From an uncultured Alphaproteobacteria bacterium (GTDB lineage Bacteria; Pseudomonadota; Alphaproteobacteria; Bin95): 63,227 nt of DNA. Every line of letters starts with the position of its first letter. Position 1 is the first letter of the stretch. The stretch is from the NCBI GenBank assembly GCA_938083135.1, contig CALLKY010000038.1, positions 1 through 63,227 on the forward strand, written 5' to 3'. Positions 57,001-63,227 of this stretch are shown in pieces. The notes beneath the pieces were generated by a model, which was not told where the DNA came from, did not search any database, and was given only the letters and a program-made list of their open reading frames with translations. Made by a program: the position numbers and the translations under genes.

Positions 57001-58148
57001 AACAGCACCGTGGCCGTCGCCAATGCAGCAATGCCTTCCCTACGGCCGGTGAAGCCCAATCGCTCACTCGTGGTGGCTTTAACGCTGACCCTGTCGGCAG
57101 CGAGGCTGAGTATGTCTGCCATACACGCCTGCATTGCAGCCCGGTGCGGGCCGATTTTTGGCTCCTCGCATACGATCGTGACGTCTATATGCGCCAATTG
57201 ACCGCCACGGGCTTCGACAAGCCGGAGTGCCTCTGCCAAGAATATCTCTGAGGCGGCGCCCTTCCATTGCGGGTCGCTTGGTGGAAAATGCGTACCGATA
57301 TCGCCAGCAGCGATGGCACCCAGAATTGCGTCGGTCACGGCGTGCATAGCCACATCAGCATCTGAATGCCCTGCAAGGCCTTGGCCGTGGGTGATATCAA
57401 CGCCACATAGGGTGACGTGGTCGCCCGGCCCAAAGGCATGGACGTCATAGCCGTTACCGACACGAGGGGCGGCAGATAGCAGGCGCTCTAGCATTGCTTT
57501 GTCAGCCTCCGTCGTGAGTTTGTGCAGTAAGGGAGAGCCTTCCACGATCTTGGCTGTGCCGCCAGCCAGGCGGATCATCGAAATATCATCTGTGGCACCG
57601 GCGTCCGTGTGGGCACGGTGGGCTGCCAGGATTTCATTGAAGCGGAAGCCTTGGGGCGTTTGTACCTGGACCAATCCGTCCCTGGGAATTGGCGCACGCA
57701 CTAGGCCATCCGATGTATGAGCCAGGGTGTCTGCAACGGATATGGCCGGTGTCGCTGCTTCAGATATCTCAAGCGCATCAAGTACGCGGTCAATCACCAT
57801 GGCTGGGATGACCGGGCGGGCGGCGTCATGGATCAAAATCAAGTCTGGCTGCGCTGTGCCCGCAAGTGCTTCCAGGCCAGCCCGAACGCTTTCCTGCCGG
57901 GTGGCACCGCCAGGGACGGGCGGTTTCAATTGCAGGCCTTTCGTTGCTTCCAGATAGAGATCATGGGCCTCAGGGCTAACGACGGCTTGTACCTGATGAA
58001 TCCGTGGGTGCGCAGTAAGGGCTTGGATCGCGCGCCGCAGGGCGTTGGGACCGCCTGCCAACGGGAGGTATTGCTTTGGTGTGCGGCTACCAAGCCGCTC
58101 ACCAGCCCCAGCGGCCATAACCAATGCGGCCGCCTTTGACCTCGACAT
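56997..58148 (-). CDS. ispDF: Bifunctional IspD/IspF enzyme of the MEP isoprenoid pathway
   Basis: 383 residues. IspD half (1-225): ALVMAAGAGERLGSRTPKQYLPLAG, LILIHDAARPVIP, APIPRDGLVQVQTPQGFRF. IspF half (230-383): RVGNGYDVHAFGPGDHVTLCGVDI, GHSDADVAMHAVTDAILGAIAAGDIGTHFP and VKATTSERLGFTGRREGIAA. It makes CDP-methylerythritol, then the cyclic diphosphate. The fusion is common in alphaproteobacteria. It heads the minus-strand operon ispDF-pgpA-cinA and is divergent from ntrB. Confidence 0.96.
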   Translation of the reverse strand: MSRSKAAALVMAAGAGERLGSRTPKQYLPLAGGPNALRRAIQALTAHPRIHQVQAVVSPEAHDLYLEATKGLQLKPPVPGGATRQESVRAGLEALAGTAQPDLILIHDAARPVIPAMVIDRVLDALEISEAATPAISVADTLAHTSDGLVRAPIPRDGLVQVQTPQGFRFNEILAAHRAHTDAGATDDISMIRLAGGTAKIVEGSPLLHKLTTEADKAMLERLLSAAPRVGNGYDVHAFGPGDHVTLCGVDITHGQGLAGHSDADVAMHAVTDAILGAIAAGDIGTHFPPSDPQWKGAASEIFLAEALRLVEARGGQLAHIDVTIVCEEPKIGPHRAAMQACMADILSLAADRVSVKATTSERLGFTGRREGIAALATATVLL

Positions 58149-58220
58149 GAGCGCGTCCTTTTATCTCGGAGGATTAGAGGTTTGATAGTGGATTTCGCTG
58201 GGGAGGGGTAGCCAGAATGA

Positions 58221-58274
58221 CAAAATGCCTATAAAATCACCGAATAATAATTTGCCTACGTATTGGGCATTTTG
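58221..58274. promoter_or_regulatory. Widely spaced inverted repeat upstream of ntrB
   Basis: CAAAATGCC (58221-58229) and its exact reverse complement (58266-58274) are separated by 36 AT-rich bases in the gap between divergent ispDF and ntrB. The spacing suggests two half-sites for a regulator bracketing a promoter. The sequence does not match the NtrC consensus, and the binding factor is unknown. Confidence 0.45.
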
Positions 58275-58291
58275 CAGAAGGCACACAACAT

Positions 58292-59389
58292 ATGGCTCCA
58301 GCCAATGCGAGTGATGTGATTAATGCGCTTCCAGCAGCGGTGCTGGTTGTGGAAGCTGGCGGGGTTATTCGGTTGGTCAATGCAGCCGCCGAATCGCTCC
58401 TGCAACAAAGTGCTACGCATCTCCAAGGCCAAGGCCTGGATATGGTCTTTGGCCGTGATAGTGCCATCGCGTCACTGGTGCGCCAGACTGTTGAAGAACT
58501 GGCACCGATGGCGGAGTTCGATGTCCAATTGACCACGGCCCGGACGCGTACAGACCGGGTGGCCATATCAACCGCACCGCTATTGTCCGATGATCCGAGC
58601 AGTCCGCCAGAAATCATCGTCCAGTTCGCGGCCACTTCGATCGCGCAACGAATAGATCAGCAAATGCGCCGACAAGGTGCCGCGCGGTCGGCATCTGGCA
58701 TGGTGGCGGTATTAGCGCATGAAGTCCGGAACCCATTGGCCGGTATTAAGGGCGCGGCACAAATCTTAGAGCCTTCGCTGGCTGGCGAGGACAGGGAATT
58801 GACGCAGCTGATTGCGGATGAGGTCGATCGCATCACGAACCTGATTGAGCGCATGGATGTGTTTGCTGATGTTGGCCCGGTCGCCCATCAGCCCGTGAAT
58901 ATCCATGAGCCGCTGGACCGCGCACGCCGTGTTCTTACGACCGGCGGGGCCTTCGAAGGCCTAAGGATTGTTGAGCATTTCGATCCATCACTGCCGCCAG
59001 TGCGCGGCGATTTTGAAGGCTTGGTGCAGGTGTTCATGAACCTGATCAAAAATGCCATTGACGCTGCACGTGAAGGCGGCGGTGAGGTTGTGCTGCGCAC
59101 AAGCTATCGCCATGGGCTTCGCCTATCTGGCGACAATAGGCGTGAGTCTGGTGCGCTCCCGATTGAGGTCGCCATCCAGGATAACGGTCCCGGCATTCCA
59201 GACGATCTGCAGCGCAGCGTTTTCGATCCCTTTGTTACAACGAAAGATGCTGGCCAAGGCCTTGGCCTTGCCATGGTGGCGAAGATCATCGGCGACCATG
59301 GTGGTGCCGTTGAGTTCGAAAGCGAACCGCGCCAGACGATCTTCACCGTTCACCTACCGCTATTCATTGAGACGGAGACCAAGCCATGA
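58292..59389 (+). CDS. ntrB: Nitrogen regulation sensor histidine kinase NtrB
   Basis: 365 residues, cytoplasmic. A PAS domain (residues 10-120; [23 protein letters not shown]) precedes HisKA, with the phosphorylated histidine at 143 ([20 protein letters not shown]), and an HATPase domain ([46 protein letters not shown]). It phosphorylates NtrC under nitrogen limitation, under PII control. Its stop overlaps the ntrC start (ATGA). The usual partner dusB is not upstream here. Confidence 0.94.
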   Translation: MAPANASDVINALPAAVLVVEAGGVIRLVNAAAESLLQQSATHLQGQGLDMVFGRDSAIASLVRQTVEELAPMAEFDVQLTTARTRTDRVAISTAPLLSDDPSSPPEIIVQFAATSIAQRIDQQMRRQGAARSASGMVAVLAHEVRNPLAGIKGAAQILEPSLAGEDRELTQLIADEVDRITNLIERMDVFADVGPVAHQPVNIHEPLDRARRVLTTGGAFEGLRIVEHFDPSLPPVRGDFEGLVQVFMNLIKNAIDAAREGGGEVVLRTSYRHGLRLSGDNRRESGALPIEVAIQDNGPGIPDDLQRSVFDPFVTTKDAGQGLGLAMVAKIIGDHGGAVEFESEPRQTIFTVHLPLFIETETKP

Positions 59390-60858
59390 GCAAGGGCGTC
59401 ATTTTGCTTGCGGATGATGATCGGTCGATCCGCACTGTTCTGACCCATGCGTTCATGCGGGCGGGTTACGAGGTCAAATCCACAGGCGTTGCGGCCATGC
59501 TGTGGAAGTGGGTGGCGGACGGGCTGGGTGATCTGGTGGTGACAGACGTCAAGATGCCGGATGAAAATGGCTTGGATCTGTTAGTCAAGATTCAAAAAGC
59601 CCGACCTAATTTGCGGGTCATCGTCGTTAGCGGCCAGAATACTCTGTTGACCGCGATTCAGGCGACGGAACGGGGTGCGTTTGAATACTTCACCAAGCCA
59701 TTTGATATGCGGGAACTGCTTGGTGCTGTTGATCGTGCATTCTCAGAGCCCACGGTTTCTGCCGCAGCGCCGGCTCCTGCGTCTGACGAAGAAGAACGGT
59801 TGCCGCTGAAGGGCCGGTCCCCAGCAATGCAAGACGTTTATCGCGTTCTGGCACGGCTGATGGGTGCCGATCTGTCAGTGCTTATTACAGGTGAGTCGGG
59901 GACAGGTAAGGAGCTTGCCGCCCGCGCTCTCCATGAGTTTGGCCCGCGTAAGCACGCGCCATTTGTTGCCATCAATATGGCTGCAATCCCGAAGGACCTG
60001 ATCGAAAGCGAACTTTTCGGCCATGAGCGTGGTGCGTTCACAGGCGCTGCAACTAGGGCGTCTGGAAAGTTCGAGCAGGCTGAAGGCGGCACGTTGTTTT
60101 TGGATGAAATCGGCGACATGCCGCACGAAGCGCAAACCAGATTGCTCCGTGTTTTACAGCAAGGTGAGTACGTGCCGATTGGTGCCGCCACGCCTATACG
60201 AACCAATGTGCGTATCGTTTCCGCAACCCATCGCGACCTTCGCCAACTGGTTAAGCAGGGTACGTTCCGGGAGGATTTGTTCTATCGCTTGAACGTTGTA
60301 CCAGTGCGATTACCACCACTCCGCGAACGTAAGGAAGACATCCCAGAACTTGTTACGCACTTCATTGCGGGTTGCGCGCGCCTTGGCCTTCCAGGCCGAA
60401 CACTTTCTGAAGGCGCGATGGCAGCGCTGAAAGAGCATTCTTGGCCCGGCAATGTCCGTGAGTTGGAGAATCTGATCCGTCGTGTCGTCGTTATGGCACC
60501 TGAGGAGACGGTGCCTGTTGAAACCGTGCGGGAAATTTTGCTGGAACAAACCTCATCAATGTCTGGCGGCACTGGCATTTCAGGCGAATTGACAGGTGGG
60601 GAAACACTTGAGGAATTGGCAGACGCATTCCTCACGCGCTATTTCGCGGACCTTGGTGGTGACTTGCCTGAGCCGGGCCTGCACAGCCGCATTTTGGATC
60701 AAGTCGAGGCACCGTTGATCGCCCATGCGCTTTCCGCTGTCGGCGGGAATCAGATACGGGCAGCGGACTTGCTCGGGATAAATCGCAATACGCTTAGAAA
60801 AAAGATACGTATGCTTGGCGTTCCTGTGCTTAAGAAGGGCGTCAGGGTCCGTATCTAG
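59386..60858 (+). CDS. ntrC: Nitrogen regulation response regulator NtrC (sigma-54 activator)
   Basis: 490 residues. The receiver domain has Asp54 ([12 protein letters not shown]) and a switch lysine in YFTKPFD. The AAA+ domain has Walker A GESGTGKE, the sigma-54 contact loop GAFTGA at 216-221, and Walker [13 protein letters not shown] Fis-type helix-turn-helix ends the protein ([20 protein letters not shown]). It activates nitrogen-assimilation promoters with sigma-54. It is coupled to ntrB and followed 27 bases later by ntrY. Confidence 0.97.
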   Translation: MSKGVILLADDDRSIRTVLTHAFMRAGYEVKSTGVAAMLWKWVADGLGDLVVTDVKMPDENGLDLLVKIQKARPNLRVIVVSGQNTLLTAIQATERGAFEYFTKPFDMRELLGAVDRAFSEPTVSAAAPAPASDEEERLPLKGRSPAMQDVYRVLARLMGADLSVLITGESGTGKELAARALHEFGPRKHAPFVAINMAAIPKDLIESELFGHERGAFTGAATRASGKFEQAEGGTLFLDEIGDMPHEAQTRLLRVLQQGEYVPIGAATPIRTNVRIVSATHRDLRQLVKQGTFREDLFYRLNVVPVRLPPLRERKEDIPELVTHFIAGCARLGLPGRTLSEGAMAALKEHSWPGNVRELENLIRRVVVMAPEETVPVETVREILLEQTSSMSGGTGISGELTGGETLEELADAFLTRYFADLGGDLPEPGLHSRILDQVEAPLIAHALSAVGGNQIRAADLLGINRNTLRKKIRMLGVPVLKKGVRVRI

Positions 60859-60885
60859 TCTCTTATTGCGCTTGAGACGGGCCGT

Positions 60886-63072
60886 ATGCGCAGCGAGGCT
60901 ACGATGCTGAAGCGGCTTTTTTCGGGGTGGCGGCTATTCTTTTTAGTCGGCGGTATGACCTTCATCGCGTTTGCGATGGTGGCGTTTACGTTCGCCCTTT
61001 TGCTGGATGTGGCACCATTCGTAAGCTCATCACCTGAAAATGTGGTGATGTCGCTGAACGCCAATTTGGTGATTCTGCTGATCTTGGCGCTACTCGTCGG
61101 CTATAGAATTTTTGCTGTTTTCAGGGGCCGGGTTAAGGGTGGTGGTGGCGGCAAGCTGCATGCCCGAGTCGCATTGCTATTTGGCTTGGTTGCGACAGCG
61201 CCGAGCATCATGCTCGTTATCTTCTCCGTAGCGTTTCTTCACGTGGGTCTGGACCAATGGTTTGGCCAAAAAGTGGACGCTGCGGTCAACCGTTCCCTGT
61301 TTATTGGACGCGCATACCTGCGAGAGCATCGCCTTGGGCTCGTACGCGATACCTACGCTATGGGCGATTCGCTTGCTCGGCAGAATGTGATCGATACAGG
61401 TGCCAAGGATGACTGGGATGAAGCACTAAAAGGCCTCACCACCCGCCTCGGCTTGGCTGAGGTCGTGCTCTTTGATGAGTCCGGATCTGTCCGCGGGAAA
61501 GCGGGCGATGTGGATGAATTGAAGGGAGCAACAGTACCTGACTGGGCAGTGCGTTCGGCGCGGTTGGGGGATGCTGTTGTTGTCATCGGCGGCAGTGCTG
61601 AGCGTGTGCGGTCATTGCTTTGGCTTGGCGAGCGGAAGCTATTTCTGTTGGTCGGGCGAGCAATTGACCCTGGCATTGTCCGCCATGTTGAAGGTGTGAA
61701 CCTTGCCGTGGGAGATTTCCAGAAGGCCGTTGTTAAGCGAACAAGTATCGAGGCCAGGCTGTCTATTTTCTACGTCCTGTTCGGGCTTGTGTTCGTTCTG
61801 GCGTCGATGTGGGCGGGGCTGATGTTTGCAGGCGCGCTGGCGGAACCGATATCCACTTTGATTCAAACGGCAGACCGGGTCCGGGCTGGTGATCTATCTG
61901 CCAGGGTCATCGTTCGCGGGCGGAGCGATGAGATTGGCAGCCTTCTGGCTGGCTTTAACAGGATGACGGAGCAGCTAGAAGCGCAGCGGGATCGGCTTGT
62001 AGATGCGAATGAGGAAATGGACGAGCGTCGACAATTCATCGGTGCCGTGCTGAGTGGCGTGACGTCCGGCGTCGTCGGGGTTGATCCAACGGGGGTGATC
62101 CGCGCTGCAAATACCTATGCCGAGGCAACTTTGGCGGCGGGTGAAAATATTGTCGGCGAAGAGTTGCATGCCGTAGCGCCAGAACTGGAAGCGGCTTTGA
62201 GTGAGGTTGGCGGCGTTAGTGGCGTTGTAGAGACCGAAGTGCGCATCATTCGAGAAGGTCGCCAGCGTGTACTGTTAGCGCGCGCATCTGATGAATCCGA
62301 TGCTGAACTTGATGGGCAGGTAATTACTTTTACGGATATCACCGACCTAGTGGCGGCGAAGCGTCAGGCGGCATGGTCAGGCGTTGCGCGCCGTGTCGCG
62401 CATGAAATCAAGAACCCGTTGACGCCAATCCAACTTGCTGCCGAGCGTCTTAAGCGGAAATACGGCAAGACAATTGAATTAGATCCGGAAATCTTTGCGC
62501 TTTGCTGTGACACCATCGTCCGACAAGTGGCTGCGCTTCGGGGCATGGTGGATGAATTTTCAGAGTTTGCGCGCCTGCCGACTCCCAAGATGCAATTGGC
62601 GAGCTTGGGCGACCTGAGCGGTGAGGTGATCTTCCTGCTCGAGATGGAGCATAAGGACGTCTCATTCAAACTTTCTGTAGAGAGCAATCCGAGCGAGATC
62701 GACTGTGATCCTGGGCAGATCACGCGCGCGCTGAACAACATTCTGATCAACGCCGTTCACGCTGTTCAGGAAAAGCAGGCAGAGGGTGCAAGCGAAAAAG
62801 GCGAGGTCGCATTGACAGTGCTGACGGAGGAGCATCAGGTCGTGCTCCGGGTCGAAGACACGGGCAACGGCTTCCCGGATGACTTGATCCACAGCGTCGC
62901 AGAGCCATATGTAACCACCAAGCCAAATGGGTCCGGCCTTGGCCTCGCAATCGTTCAGCGAATCGTTGAAGAGCACGGCGGAGAGTTGAGGCTTTCCAAT
63001 AAGCCGAGCGGCGGTGCCTTGGTTGAGATACGCCTGTTGAGCCATGGTGATATTCTGGCTGCTGGCGCATAA
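60886..63072 (+). CDS. ntrY: NtrY-type membrane sensor histidine kinase
   Basis: 728 residues. Three membrane segments near the N-terminus (up to about residue 125), a periplasmic/extracytoplasmic sensor region, a fourth segment (LSIFYVLFGLVFVLASMWAGLMF), HAMP, PAS, HisKA with His506 in ARRVAHEIKNPLTPIQLAAERLKRKYG (the NtrY-specific form) and HATPase (VEDTGNGFPDDLI; GSGLGLAIVQRIVEEHGG). It senses nitrogen or redox state with NtrX. An alternative ATG at 60904 has a better AGG spacing. No ntrX start follows in the window. Confidence 0.94.
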   Translation: MRSEATMLKRLFSGWRLFFLVGGMTFIAFAMVAFTFALLLDVAPFVSSSPENVVMSLNANLVILLILALLVGYRIFAVFRGRVKGGGGGKLHARVALLFGLVATAPSIMLVIFSVAFLHVGLDQWFGQKVDAAVNRSLFIGRAYLREHRLGLVRDTYAMGDSLARQNVIDTGAKDDWDEALKGLTTRLGLAEVVLFDESGSVRGKAGDVDELKGATVPDWAVRSARLGDAVVVIGGSAERVRSLLWLGERKLFLLVGRAIDPGIVRHVEGVNLAVGDFQKAVVKRTSIEARLSIFYVLFGLVFVLASMWAGLMFAGALAEPISTLIQTADRVRAGDLSARVIVRGRSDEIGSLLAGFNRMTEQLEAQRDRLVDANEEMDERRQFIGAVLSGVTSGVVGVDPTGVIRAANTYAEATLAAGENIVGEELHAVAPELEAALSEVGGVSGVVETEVRIIREGRQRVLLARASDESDAELDGQVITFTDITDLVAAKRQAAWSGVARRVAHEIKNPLTPIQLAAERLKRKYGKTIELDPEIFALCCDTIVRQVAALRGMVDEFSEFARLPTPKMQLASLGDLSGEVIFLLEMEHKDVSFKLSVESNPSEIDCDPGQITRALNNILINAVHAVQEKQAEGASEKGEVALTVLTEEHQVVLRVEDTGNGFPDDLIHSVAEPYVTTKPNGSGLGLAIVQRIVEEHGGELRLSNKPSGGALVEIRLLSHGDILAAGA

Positions 63073-63098
63073 TCATATCTGCTAAACGAACGCTGGTG

Positions 63099-63217
63099 CG
63101 GCGTGCTGCGCGCCTTAGGGTCAGGCCCCATAAAATTGGTCCGTTTCGCGCGTCTCCGCTGCACGCCGGATAGGAGCAAAGGCGCAGGAAGGGTGGGGCC
63201 CTTTTAAGGCTTTGCGA
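63099..63217 (+). other. Structured region after ntrY, hairpins, no gene recognised
   Basis: Eight-base arms CGGCGTGC (63099-63106) and GCACGCCG (63161-63168) bracket further GC-rich pairing. A second fold has nested arms GCAAAG/CTTTGC (63176-63181, 63210-63215) and AAGGG/CCCTT (63189-63193, 63199-63203) with TT after it, like a weak terminator. No start codon with a ribosome-binding site and an NtrX-like frame is seen. The tract beginning TAGGGTCAGGCCCCAT could be the end of an inserted element, but that is a guess. Confidence 0.4.
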
Positions 63218-63227
63218 CGCGGCCGGC

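Noticed and set aside
58255-58290. Sigma-54 (-24/-12) promoter before ntrB
   Set aside because: A TTGGGC and a TTGC are present, but the GG-to-GC spacing is too short for sigma-54.
62955-63179. Minus-strand open frame over the end of ntrY
   Set aside because: It overlaps the ntrY ATPase domain and has no recognisable protein features.

Overview
The window reads as core chromosome of a free-living alphaproteobacterium. Evidence: the gene order trpE-trpG-trpD-trpC-moaC-moeA-lexA beside comEC, gltX and gltA; the block tpiA-secG-pyrG-kdsA-eno-ftsB-pdhABC-lpd-lipA; a fused ispDF; a lipoyl domain on the pyruvate dehydrogenase E1 beta subunit; a LexA site of the alphaproteobacterial direct-repeat type GTTC-N7-GTTC; and the ntrB-ntrC-ntrY cluster. 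TrpE and TrpG are separate, as in Rhodospirillales-like lineages and unlike many Rhizobiales. I cannot place it below class. Genes are tightly packed and no gap exceeds about 210 bases. I found no rRNA, tRNA or CRISPR array.

Left edge (1-1181): a tyrosine recombinase gene, cut by the window edge, runs leftward next to the rpsI terminator. The gap between them holds four same-strand CGTGACT copies and a hairpin. This looks like one end of an integrated element lying mostly outside the window.

1182-31231 is a mixed metabolic region: rplM-rpsI; a small acyl-CoA set (hotdog thioesterase, crotonase homologue, luciferase-like oxidoreductase); a locus with a split thiamine-diphosphate decarboxylase and two transporters (4602-8325); a large secreted Sel1-repeat protein; argC; a gamma carbonic anhydrase; an acyl-CoA ligase of the DmdB/AlkK type; an intracellular PHB depolymerase; ubiB; glutathione reductase; class II DAHP synthase; an NAD pair (pncB-type gene and nadE); two TM2/zinc-ribbon membrane proteins; an SDR; trmJ; citramalate synthase; and citrate synthase.

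31335-43433: gltX faces comEC. On the minus strand, ppiD, trpE, trpG, trpD, trpC, moaC and moeA form one closely spaced run, followed by lexA with its own promoter and SOS box.

43560-55909: a long plus-strand run supplies triose isomerization, the SecG translocon subunit, CTP, KDO-8-phosphate, enolase, FtsB, the whole pyruvate dehydrogenase complex, lipoate synthesis and a COQ10-like START protein. The E2 subunit appears to carry two peripheral-subunit-binding domains. 55910-63227: cinA, pgpA and ispDF on the minus strand, then ntrB-ntrC-ntrY. dusB is not found just upstream of ntrB, and no ntrX start is seen in the 155 bases after ntrY.

The window is mostly housekeeping. The most distinctive items are the split decarboxylase/transporter locus, the two-PSBD E2, the integrase edge, the palindromes between convergent genes, and the TGC/GCA dyads upstream of phaZ. 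None is proved novel by sequence reading alone.
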